Shown here one piece after another: positions 18,125 through 25,900 of a DNA stretch of 64,000 nucleotides. The notes below the pieces were generated by a model. The model had not been told where the DNA came from. It saw nothing but the letters and a program-made list of their open reading frames with translations, and did not search any database. Position 1 is the first letter of the stretch, and each line of letters opens with the position of its first letter. The position numbers and the translations under genes are program-made. Source of the DNA: Kribbella sp. ALI-6-A (GTDB lineage Bacteria; Actinomycetota; Actinomycetes; Propionibacteriales; Kribbellaceae); contig NZ_MTQN01000009.1 of NCBI RefSeq assembly GCF_001984195.1, positions 124,001 to 188,000 on the forward strand, in the 5' to 3' direction.

Positions 18125-18652
18125 TCAGCTGCGCTCGCCGTCCAACGCATCCAGCGACGCCCCATCGATCGGCACCGGCTCCAGCGCAGCCCGCTCGGCC
18201 AGGGTGCGGATCGGGTAGGTCCCGTACCCCAACTCGATCTGCCGGCCACCCACCGTGTACGCGCCACCACGCTCGAACAGCGCGACGAGCGGCTCGTACG
18301 GGTCGTCCAACTCCGGGAACCGCTGCCGGGGCAGACCACCGAGCCCGGCCCACCGCACGATCGCCAGCGCCATCGCGGGCGGCACCGGGAACGACTCCGC
18401 CGACGACGTGTCGAGCTGAAGCTTCTCGACCAGCGTCGGATCCACCTCGGAACCGGGATCCAGCACGGCAGCCAAATCAACGAACGGCCACTGGTCCTCG
18501 ACCCCCAACGCCTGCGACCACAGCGCCGTACGGCGAAGGAACTCCCGAGTCAACCTGAACCGGGACCGCTGCCGCGCGAACGCCTCGTCCTCGTCGAAGA
18601 CGACGGCCCGCAACCGATCGGCCATCCGTTCGGCCGCCGCAGTGTCGGACAT
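18125..18652 (-). CDS. Family A array protein, copy A1 (candidate orphan immunity protein)
   Basis: The 175-residue paralogue of A2, A3 and A4 in this window shares the family pattern: AAERMADRL near the N-terminus, RSRFRLTREFLRRTALW, LPRQRFPELDDPYEPL, a variable loop (ERGGAYTVGGRQ) and ELGYG. I do not recognise a named family. It is cytoplasmic, with no signal peptide. As the last gene of the array downstream of the large exported toxin, it is best read as an orphan immunity protein; this is an inference. It is separated from B1 by 36 bases. Confidence 0.7.
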   Translation of the reverse strand: MSDTAAAERMADRLRAVVFDEDEAFARQRSRFRLTREFLRRTALWSQALGVEDQWPFVDLAAVLDPGSEVDPTLVEKLQLDTSSAESFPVPPAMALAIVRWAGLGGLPRQRFPELDDPYEPLVALFERGGAYTVGGRQIELGYGTYPIRTLAERAALEPVPIDGASLDALDGERS

Positions 18653-18688
18653 CGGCCCACTCTCCCTCTCCCGATCGAGACGGTCTCC

Positions 18689-19003
18689 TCAAAACGGCGA
18701 AGCCTGCGGCGGCTCCGGCTGAACCAACCCGTCCCGCTCAGCCCGCGCGGCCTCAAGGGCACCCTCGTGCGTCTCGTACGCCGGCGAGTACGGCCGGACA
18801 ACTCCCGCGCCCACCAGATACAGCTGATTCGACTGTCCACCGGCAGGCGCCATCACCAGAAACTCCTCCCGCCGACCCACCTGCCAATCCACGAACGACT
18901 TCGCCGTGTACTCCGGACCGTCCCCGCCGGCCCGCGCATTCCACCACGCCGCCAGCAACTCGTGCGCCTGCGCCAGCTCGTCCTCACCGATCTCGTCGCT
19001 CAT
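18689..19003 (-). CDS. Family B array protein, copy B1 (candidate orphan immunity protein)
   Basis: The 104-residue protein starts MSDEIGEDELAQAHELLAAW and has the family B core: KSFVDWQVGRREEFLVMAPA, GGQSNQLYLV and ALEAARAERDG. It is related to the intact B genes at 21262 and 22085 and to the decayed copy at 19575. The start at 19003 lies 1 base after the A2 stop, so each B follows an A in the same transcript. No named family is recognised. The core ends like small YrhB/Imm35-type immunity folds, but the likeness is too weak to claim. Confidence 0.7.
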   Translation of the reverse strand: MSDEIGEDELAQAHELLAAWWNARAGGDGPEYTAKSFVDWQVGRREEFLVMAPAGGQSNQLYLVGAGVVRPYSPAYETHEGALEAARAERDGLVQPEPPQASPF

Positions 19004-19004
19004 C

Positions 19005-19529
19005 TCAGCTCTCCTCGTCCAACGCATCCAACGTCGCTTCATCGATCGGCGCGGGCTCCAGCGCTGCCCGCGCGGCCATGTCGCCAATCGTGAAAGAGCC
19101 GTAGCCGAGCTCGATCAGGCCATTTCCCACCGTGAAGGCACCACCGCGCTCGAACAGCGCGATCAGCGGCTCGTACGGATCGTCCAACTCCGGGAACCGC
19201 TGCCGAGGCAGATCGCCCAACGCAGCCCAACGCACGATGTTCACCGCCACCCCAGGCGGCACCGGGTTCGTCCCTGCGGTCGCCGGATCCAGCTGAAGCT
19301 TCTCGACCAGAACCGGATCAACCACCACCTCCGGATCCAGCACCTCGGCCAGATCGAAGAACGGCCAGCGCGCCGTCACACCCAGAGACTGTCCCCACAG
19401 CGCCGTACGCCGCAAGAACTCCCGGGTCAGCCGGAAACGAGACCGCTGCGCATCGAACGCCAGGTCGTTGTTCCAGCTGACGGCCAGCAGCCGATCGGCC
19501 ATCCGTTCGGCCGCGGCGGTGTCGGTCAT
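19005..19529 (-). CDS. Family A array protein, copy A2
   Basis: This 174-residue protein is the closest relative of A1 (shared TAAAERMADRL, RSRFRLTREFLRRTALW, LPRQRFPELDDPYEPLIALFERGGA). Differences concentrate in the middle (DPATAGTNPVPPGVA) and in the short loop after GGA, as expected for specificity-determining regions of immunity paralogues. It precedes B1 by one base. Together A2-B1 and A3-psiB look like tandem duplicates of one A-B module. Confidence 0.7.
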   Translation of the reverse strand: MTDTAAAERMADRLLAVSWNNDLAFDAQRSRFRLTREFLRRTALWGQSLGVTARWPFFDLAEVLDPEVVVDPVLVEKLQLDPATAGTNPVPPGVAVNIVRWAALGDLPRQRFPELDDPYEPLIALFERGGAFTVGNGLIELGYGSFTIGDMAARAALEPAPIDEATLDALDEES

Positions 19530-19574
19530 CGGGCCACTCTCTCTTTCCGATCGGGAACGGCGCTCAGGTTCTCC

Positions 19575-19784
19575 TCAAAACGGCGAAGAGTGCGGCCGGG
19601 CGCACCCAGGTACAGCTGGTTCGACTGTCTACCAGCCGACGCCATCACCAGAAGCTCCTCCCGGCGACCCACCTGCCAGCCACGAACGACTCCGCCGTGT
19701 ACTCCGGACCATCCCCGCCGGCCCGCGCGTTCCACCACGCCGCCAGCAACCCGCCAGCTCGTCCTCACCGATCTCATCGTTCAT
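19575..19784 (-). pseudogene. Decayed family B gene
   Basis: Read against B1, the copy begins MNDEIGEDELA with the same spacing. It has a 10-base deletion near 19751, a 1-base deletion near 19680 and loss of about 100 bases of the C-terminal part near 19600. The same end sequence (CTCCTCAAAACGGCGAAG) is kept at the stop. No frame spans it. It sits between A3 and A2, exactly where a B gene belongs, so it is a dead B gene and not an unrelated ORF. Confidence 0.8.
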
Positions 19785-19785
19785 C

Positions 19786-20343
19786 TCAGCTCGCCTCATC
19801 CAACGCATCCAGAGTCGGCTCATCGATCGGCAGCGGCTCCAGCTCAGCCCGCTCGGCCAGCTTCCCGACCGGGAACGCCCCGTACCCCAGCTCCAGAAAC
19901 CCGTTGTACTGCAGGTAGCCGCCACTGCGCTCGAACATCAGCAGCAACGGCTCGTACGGGTCGTCCAACTCCGGGAACCGCTGCCTCGGCAAGTCCCCCA
20001 GCGCCGCCCAGCACACCATCGGGTAGACGATCTCCCGCCGGAGCGGAAACTCACCGCGGGTCCCGGAGTCGAAGTCGATCTTCTCCTCGATCAACGCGGC
20101 ATCCAGCGCCAGATCCGGTGCCAGCGCCTTCGCCAGGTCCGAGTGCGGCCACCTGTCCTCGGCACCGAGCGCCAACGCCCACCGTGCCGTACGCCGCAAG
20201 AACTCGTGGACCAGCCGGCCCCGGGACTCGCGCTGCTCGTAGGCCTTCTCGTCGTTGTACCGGACGACCGCCAGCCGTTCGACCATCCGCTCAGCGGCGG
20301 CGATGTCCACGACCGGCATATCCTGCTCGATGCCTTCAGGCAT
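19786..20343 (-). CDS. Family A array protein, copy A3
   Basis: The 185-residue protein has the family motifs AAAERMVERLAVVRYND, HEFLRRTARW, LPRQRFPELDDPYEPLLLMFERSGG and ELGYG. Its first residues, MPEGIEQD, are not family-like; they are identical to the start of the B gene at 21591 and come from a duplicated junction sequence. The start overlaps the HD-gene stop by 8 bases. This protein seems to be a family A body joined to a foreign N-terminus by recombination. Confidence 0.7.
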   Translation of the reverse strand: MPEGIEQDMPVVDIAAAERMVERLAVVRYNDEKAYEQRESRGRLVHEFLRRTARWALALGAEDRWPHSDLAKALAPDLALDAALIEEKIDFDSGTRGEFPLRREIVYPMVCWAALGDLPRQRFPELDDPYEPLLLMFERSGGYLQYNGFLELGYGAFPVGKLAERAELEPLPIDEPTLDALDEAS

Positions 20344-20368
20344 CGCGGGTTTCCTCCTGGTCGTCGTC
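20321..20368. repeat. 48-base junction repeat, copy 1
   Basis: It is 45 of 48 bases identical to 21569-21616. It spans the end of the HD gene (…DQEETRDA) and the start of A3 (MPEGIEQD). The second copy spans a different gene pair, so it marks a recombination junction in the array. Confidence 0.85.
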
Positions 20369-20959
20369 GGCCAGCCGGCTGAAGTGCTGCTGCCACTCGT
20401 CGAACAATGGCACGAACTGCGGCGCCCCGACCGTCAACGGCACGATCTGCCGCACCGTCTCCGCGTAGTACCGGCGTTGCTTGTCCGGCCTCGGGTGGGT
20501 GTCGAGCGCCTGCACGTTGCTGTAGCGGTCGGACAGCTTCACCAGCAGGACGTCCGGCTCCGCGTTCTCGAACGACCGCAAGTACGCCGTCCGGACGGCC
20601 GCGGGATCCTCGCCGTCGCGGGGCTCGGGCTTGGTGACAGCCGCGACGAGGTCCGCGGTCCGCGACCCGAAGCGGTCCCGGATCTGCTCCACCGTGCCGG
20701 ACGTGTCCTCCGCGACGTCATGCAGCAGGACGGCGGCCAGGACGTCGGGATCGGTCGCCCCGCCGGCCTCGACCGCGACCTGGAGCGCCTGCAGCAGATG
20801 CTCGACGTACGGCTCACCGGCCGGGCGAACCTGATCACCGTGCCAGTCCGCCGCCGCCCGGTAGACCTCGGCCAGGTGCTCGACGGTCCCGGCCGGCAGG
20901 CGGTCGCGCAGCGGCTGGTCGGCGTCGGTCCACGTCCGCCACGCGTCGAAGACCTTCAC
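20336..20959 (-). CDS. HD-domain protein of the SpoT/Mesh1 alarmone-hydrolase type
   Basis: The 207-residue single-domain HD protein has GEPYVEHLLQAL, AAVLLHDVAEDT, DRFGSRTADLVAAVTK and LLVKLSDRYSNVQ. These correspond to the HD, ED and KLADR elements of the (p)ppGpp hydrolase domain of SpoT/Rel and of stand-alone Mesh1-type enzymes. No synthetase or regulatory domains are attached. It overlaps C1 by 4 bases and A3 by 8, so it belongs to the array transcript. Alarmone-hydrolase activity is predicted; a role as immunity against an alarmone-making toxin is a hypothesis. The C-terminal DQEETRDA tail comes from the duplicated junction. Confidence 0.8.
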   Translation of the reverse strand: MKVFDAWRTWTDADQPLRDRLPAGTVEHLAEVYRAAADWHGDQVRPAGEPYVEHLLQALQVAVEAGGATDPDVLAAVLLHDVAEDTSGTVEQIRDRFGSRTADLVAAVTKPEPRDGEDPAAVRTAYLRSFENAEPDVLLVKLSDRYSNVQALDTHPRPDKQRRYYAETVRQIVPLTVGAPQFVPLFDEWQQHFSRLADDDQEETRDA

Positions 20960-21222
20960 GCGGTACCCCGATCTCCTTCAGCAGCGAGCATCGCGCGGTA
21001 CTCGTCCCAGGACGGCAGCCGCGACGGCGGTTCCGTCGGCGACACCTCGCGGGTCACCAGCTGGGCCGGGATCCGCGCCTCGTCGAGCGCCTCGAACGCG
21101 CCCTCGACGGCCGCCTCGAAGCTCGCCCGGTCCGGGTAGGTGCGCCCGTCGATGACGGCCACCGCCTTCCAACGGTCCCCGGCCCTGACCTGGACGACGC
21201 TCAGGTCCACGGCATCAGCCAT
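20956..21222 (-). CDS. Family C array protein, copy C1
   Basis: This 88-residue protein is similar along its whole length to C2 at 21584 (SVVQVRAGDRWKAVAVIDG, YPDRASFEAAVEGAFEALD, PAQLVTREV, LPSWDEY). No named family is recognised. It has no signal peptide or membrane segment. The ATGA overlap with the HD gene indicates co-translation. The two C copies lie on the same side of the two junction repeats, so C genes are part of the duplicated cassette. Confidence 0.65.
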   Translation of the reverse strand: MADAVDLSVVQVRAGDRWKAVAVIDGRTYPDRASFEAAVEGAFEALDEARIPAQLVTREVSPTEPPSRLPSWDEYRAMLAAEGDRGTA

Positions 21223-21261
21223 TGTCCAGCCCCTCGCTCGGCGATCTGACTGACGGTGCTG

Positions 21262-21591
21262 TCAGTCGTCGTCGTCATAATCATCGTCGTCCGGCTCCTC
21301 GGGGCGGCGGGTCGCGCCGGCTGCCTTCAGGGCCTTCGCCTCGGCCAGGGCATCCTCGTACGACTCCCAACCCGGCGACTCGTAGATCATCGGGTCGCTG
21401 ACCAGGAAGCTCTGGTTGGTGAAACCGTCGGGCGAGACGAAGATCAGCCAGTCCTCGAAGGGATGGACCTGGTAGCTCTTGAAGTCGGCCGCGGTGTAGC
21501 GCCGCATCCCCTCGGGCAAATCCTCGTTGTGATACTCGGCCAGGCGCGCGCACGCGCGGTCCAGAACGTCCTGCTCGATGCCCTCAGGCAT
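21262..21591 (-). CDS. Family B array protein, copy B2
   Basis: The 109-residue protein begins MPEGIEQD (the junction-derived start also found on A3). It then has a divergent family B core: RRYTAADFKSYQVHPFEDWL, FVSPDGFTNQSFLV and YEDALAEAKALKAAG. The acidic Asp-rich tail is unusual. The ATG at 21591 overlaps the C2 stop by 8 bases. Assignment to family B rests on the aligned core and its size. A function as immunity protein is inferred. Confidence 0.65.
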   Translation of the reverse strand: MPEGIEQDVLDRACARLAEYHNEDLPEGMRRYTAADFKSYQVHPFEDWLIFVSPDGFTNQSFLVSDPMIYESPGWESYEDALAEAKALKAAGATRRPEEPDDDDYDDDD

Positions 21592-21616
21592 TGCGGGTTT
21601 CCTCCTGGTCGACGTC
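21569..21616. repeat. 48-base junction repeat, copy 2
   Basis: It spans the end of C2 (…DQEETRNA) and the start of B2 (MPEGIEQD). It differs from copy 1 at three positions only. The two repeats are direct and 1.25 kb apart, flanking B2, C1 and the HD gene. Confidence 0.85.
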
Positions 21617-21865
21617 TGCTTTCGTGGCGAGCATCCCCTTGTAGTCCTCCCAGAACGGCAGCTGCGACGGCGGTTCGTCCGGCCTGATCTCCTCGCGCTG
21701 CAACTGCGCCGGGATGCCCGCGTCATCGAGCGAGTCGAACGCGTCCAACACCGCCGCGTCGAAGGCCGCCCGGTCGGGGTATCGGCGGCCGTCGATCACC
21801 GCCACCGCCTCCCACCGGTCGTTGCGCCGAACCTGGACCACGCTTTGCATCAAGCGGTCAGCCAT
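21584..21865 (-). CDS. Family C array protein, copy C2
   Basis: The 93-residue paralogue of C1 shares SVVQVRRNDRWEAVAVIDG, YPDRAAFDAAVLDAFDSLD, PAQLQREEI and LPFWEDY. It ends DQEETRNA, which matches the end of the HD gene, not that of C1, because of the duplicated junction. The ATG follows the decayed A/B remnant within a few bases. Function unknown. Confidence 0.65.
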   Translation of the reverse strand: MADRLMQSVVQVRRNDRWEAVAVIDGRRYPDRAAFDAAVLDAFDSLDDAGIPAQLQREEIRPDEPPSQLPFWEDYKGMLATKADVDQEETRNA

Positions 21866-22088
21866 TGCTCAGCCCTCGGTTCTCGGTACAACGCACGAGC
21901 GGCCTCGATCGCCTCGGTGCAGTCCCCCAGCGTGGTACGGCGTACACCATCTGATCGCCGACCAGATCCGGCGCCTTCGCGAGCGACCGCATATTCCCTC
22001 GCGAACCTCGACGGGGCGAAGGTCGAAGAACCGCCAGCAACCGATTGATCATCGGCTCAGCAGCGGCCAGGTCCGTCGCCGGTGTCAA
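21866..22088 (-). pseudogene. Fused remnant of a family A start and a family B end
   Basis: The first codons from a TTG at 22088 read DLAAAEPMINRLLAV, matching the family A N-terminus. Further on, in another frame, LVGDQMVYAVPRWG followed by EAIEAARALYREP matches the C-terminal part of family B. The middle of both genes is missing. This looks like a large deletion that fused an A-B pair, followed by frameshifts. It occupies the slot between B3 and C2. Confidence 0.6.
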
Positions 22089-22408
22089 TCGCCCCAGGTG
22101 ATAGCTGGACCCGGACGCTCCGGCGGTTCGGTGCCGTCACGTTCGGCACGCGCCTCACCGGCCGCGGACTCCAGCGTGTGGGTCGTCAGTGCAAACGGCT
22201 TCACCAGCCCTTCCTGCACCAGGTACGACTGGTTCGTGTATCCACCGGCCGAGGTGAAGACCAGGAACTCGTCGTACGACGTGACCTCCCATTGGTCGAA
22301 GTAGGAGGCGTCCAGGCGCATGCTCGGGTCCAGCGCCCGGGCGTTGCTCCAAGCGGCCAGGGTCTCCTGGGCCGCAGCCCGCCGCTCGGGATCGACCGTC
22401 TCGGTCAT
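22085..22408 (-). CDS. Family B array protein, copy B3; candidate cognate immunity protein
   Basis: This 107-residue protein has the family B core QETLAAWSNARALD, SYFDQWEVTSYDEFLVFTSA, GGYTNQSYLVQEGLV and AAGEARAERDG. The start overlaps the A4 stop in an ATGA arrangement. With A4 it forms the first pair after the toxin gene, so it is a candidate for one half of a two-protein immunity. Unlike the copies further downstream, this pair is intact and tightly coupled to the toxin. Confidence 0.72.
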   Translation of the reverse strand: MTETVDPERRAAAQETLAAWSNARALDPSMRLDASYFDQWEVTSYDEFLVFTSAGGYTNQSYLVQEGLVKPFALTTHTLESAAGEARAERDGTEPPERPGPAITWGD

Positions 22409-22935
22409 ACCAGTTCCTTCCGGTCCAGTTCGTCCAGGGCCGCGGGATCGATCGGTCGTGGCTCCAGCGCGGCCCGGTCCGCGACGGTCCGGATCTGGAA
22501 CTCGCCGTAGCCGAGCTCCATCGCGCCGTTGTGCTCGATGAAGGCGCCGTCGCGTTCGAGCAGCAACACGAGGGGTTCGAACGGATCGTCCAGGTCGGGG
22601 AATCGCTGTTTCGGCAGCTGGCCCGCCGCGGCCCATTGCAGGATCGGGTACGACACGGTCGGGCGGACGGGGAACTCACCGTTTGCTGTCGCAGCGAAGA
22701 CCTTTTCCGCCAGAGCCGGGTCCACCGCCAGCGACGGCTCGATCGCCTTCGCCAGATCCGGATGCGGCCAGCCCTCCGTCAGGTCGAGCGCCTGCATCCA
22801 CACGGCGGTCCGGCGCAGGTACTCGCGGGCCAACCGCAGCCGCGACCGTTGCCGGCGGTAGGCCCCGGCGTCGTCGTACCGGACAGCCGCCAGCCGGTCG
22901 GCCATCTGCTCGGCGGCAGTCACGTCGTTCACCAT
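22405..22935 (-). CDS. Family A array protein, copy A4; candidate cognate immunity protein
   Basis: The 176-residue protein has the family A motifs TAAEQMADRLAAVRYDD, RSRLRLAREYLRRTAVW, LPKQRFPDLDDPFEPLVLLLERDGA and ELGYG. The ATG lies inside the last codons of the toxin gene (7-base overlap), with the ribosome site GGAGGG also inside the toxin. Toxin and A4 are thus translationally coupled, the arrangement expected for a cognate immunity gene. The family is unnamed as far as I can tell. Confidence 0.75.
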   Translation of the reverse strand: MVNDVTAAEQMADRLAAVRYDDAGAYRRQRSRLRLAREYLRRTAVWMQALDLTEGWPHPDLAKAIEPSLAVDPALAEKVFAATANGEFPVRPTVSYPILQWAAAGQLPKQRFPDLDDPFEPLVLLLERDGAFIEHNGAMELGYGEFQIRTVADRAALEPRPIDPAALDELDRKELV

Positions 22936-25900
22936 CCCATTCCCTCCTTCGCTGCGCGGACGACGTCGTCCAGGTTGGACAGGTCGGCGGCGATACCGCC
23001 AGGTGGCGGCGTCAGGTCGAGGAAGCTGCCCCAGTGACGCAGCAGGTCGGCCTCTGCCCACGACTGCAGCGGCCTGGGCGACACGAGGTGTGCGCGAGCG
23101 GCTCCACGAGTTGCGAGTCGACCGCCGTCCTCGTCCCACGCCGACGGGTGCGCCGAGTCGTACGGTACCCCGGACTCCATCAACCTGGCCTCGACGTACT
23201 CGTGCGCGACCAGACTGCGGAGTTCGTTGACCTCGTTCGGCGTCAACGACTTGCCGTCGAGCACCTTCTGCCACAGGCCGGCGACATGGCCGAGCGGGGT
23301 GAAATTGCCATGCCGAAGATCACCCGGTCCGACCGCGACGTCATGCGTCCGGACGAACAGATGCTCCTTGACCAGCGCGACCATGTCCGGGTCGACACCG
23401 GTGAGTTCCGCGACCCGCGGCACGTCGTGCGTCGCCGTCCGCGCCTGACGATAGGTCTCCGCGTGCTCCGGGGAGTCCGGGGCCTCGACGAACTCGTCGC
23501 TCTGCGGCGGACCCGCCTCGAACCGGTCCTTGGCGAACGGATCGGAGTCGCCGGGCGCCTGCTGGTCGGACGAGCCGTACCCGTCGGACGCCGAGGACTG
23601 GTCACCGTGCTCTCCGGGCGGATCCTGCCGGACGTCCTCCCGCGGATCCCGGGGGCCGTCCTCCCGCATGAAGTCTTCCCGCGGGTCCCGAGGACGCTCC
23701 TCCGGCCGCTGCATGAAGTCCTCCCGCGGATCCCGCACGGGCGCGGGCCGCTCAGGATTCAGTGCGTTGTCGATCCGGTTCGGATCGTGCGGAGCCGGCG
23801 GACCGTCGGGGTGCAACGTGTTCTCGATCCGGTTCGGATCACGCGGCACCGGCGGACCGTCCGGGTGCAGGCGCTGATCAACCGAAGGTCCGTCGCCGGG
23901 ACGATCCTGCATGAACTCCTCCCGCGGATCCCGCACACGAGGAGCCGGCGGACCGTCGGGGTGCAGCGCGTTCTCGATCCGGTTCGGATCACGCGGCTCA
24001 TGCGGAGCTGGCGGACCATCAGGATGCAACGCGTTCTCGATCCGGTTCGGATCACGCGGCGCATGCGGAGCCGGCCGACCATCCGGATGCAAACGTGCGT
24101 CGAGGTCACCTGGGTTCCGTGGCGCGTTCGGCTGGTCGTGCATCGGCCGTGCGTCCTGCGGCGGCGGCGGACCATCCCGCCGGGTCGACGGATCGGGAGC
24201 CCTGTCGTGCGCCGACGGCACCTGGTCGCCCGGCCCATGCTCCTGGTGCGGCGTAGACGGCTGCGCAGGCTGGTGAGCTGGCTGGTGCTGAGCCGGCCCA
24301 TGCTCCTGGTGTGGCGCAGACGGCTGCTGCTGGTGCTGAGCCGGGCCATGCTGCTGATGCGGCGCAGACGGCTGCTGGTGTTGCGCAGGCTGGTGCGGGC
24401 CCGGCTGCTGCTGGTGCTGGTGCTGAGCCGGCCCGTGCTCCTGATGCGGCGCAGACGGCTGCTGATGCTGAGCCGGCGCCTGCTGGTGTTGCACAGGCTG
24501 GTGCTGAGCCGACTGCTGGTGCTGAGCGGGCCCCTGCTGCTGATGCTGAGCCTGCGGCTGCTGGTGTTGCACAGGCTGGTGCTGAGCCGGCTGCTGCTGG
24601 TGCTGAGCCGGCTGCTGCTGCGGTGCATGCTGCTGGTGCTGCGCAGGCGGGTGTTGCGGAGAGTGCTGCGGCTGCGGCGGGTTCTGGTGTTGAGCCGGCG
24701 GATGTGGCGGCGCCGGCGGGGCGTTGGGCGGCAGGGGGTGCTGCTGGGCCGGCGGGTGCGTGGGCATCGGCGGAGCGTTGGGCGGCAGCGGGTGCTGATT
24801 AGTGGCGGCAGGAGGAACGTTCGGAGTTTCCACGCGGAAGCCGTTGACGTTTTCCACCTTCATGCTCGGGGCGAGCGGGGACTCCCAATCGCCGCCGGGT
24901 CGGCGGACCATTGCCTCGAGCTTGGTGAACGTACCCGTGTACGGCGGGACGTCGCTGATCGTTCCGGTCTGCATGTCGGCCCAGCGGACAACGCCGTCGG
25001 TATCGACGAAGGCGTTGAACCAGTGCCCACCGGGGCCGTCCCACTTGCCGCCGATGATCGCGGCAGTACCTGGCGGCTGACCTTCGAGCGCCTGGCGGAT
25101 CTGCTGGTACGCGCCGTCGGTGTACTCCTTCGAGTTCTTCGCGCCGGGGACGTGGATGCCCTCCGGACGCACGCCCGTGTACTCGTGCATCTCCGGGTAC
25201 TCACCGGGCGGCACCCTGCCGTCGGCGTTGGCGAGCCGGGGCTCCTTGCCCTGGAGGGTGTCGACGAACGCCCGGGAGTTGTCGCCGCAGTTGTTGGTCA
25301 CCGACGGGTGCTGCGTGTGGAAATGCGGGTTGCCGTCGGTGATCCAGCGCCGCACGTTCTTCAGCGGGTTCGCGCCCACCTTGGCCTTGAACCGCTGCAG
25401 CAGGCTTCCGTCGGGGTCGTATGTGTTGTACCGGCCGGGCTCGGCGTCGTGCCGGTGCTGGCCGGGGTGCCCCGTCATCGGCTGCTGCGGCGGCTGCGGC
25501 GGCTGCTGCTGGTTGGGGTTTTGCTGGTTCGGGTTGTGCTGGTTCGCGTTTTGCTGGTTCGGCTGGTGCTGGTTGTTCGGCTGGCTGGGAGTCGTGCCGT
25601 GCGGCGTGTCCGGTCCATTGCCGCCGGACCGGCCGTGACCAGCGCCGATGTGGGGTGCAACGACCGGTGGGACCGCGTCGCCGGTGTGCGGCGTCGTGGC
25701 GTCCGGGGCGCGCGAGGTCGACCCATCCGGGGTGTGGGTCCGCGGCGCGTCCGGCGCGTGGTGCGCGGCGGGAGCGTCCGGCGTCCGCGTGTGCGGTGCG
25801 TCGGGGGTGTGCGGCGCGTCCGGGGTGTTGGTCCGCGGCACGTCGGGGGTGTGCGGAGCATCCGGGGTGTGAGTGCGCGGTGCGTCGGGCGTGTGGGTCC

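Noticed and set aside
18689..19003. Family B as a known YrhB/Imm35-type immunity family
   Set aside because: The likeness is limited to a short strand-rich core; the conserved motif of that family is not seen. A profile comparison would be needed.
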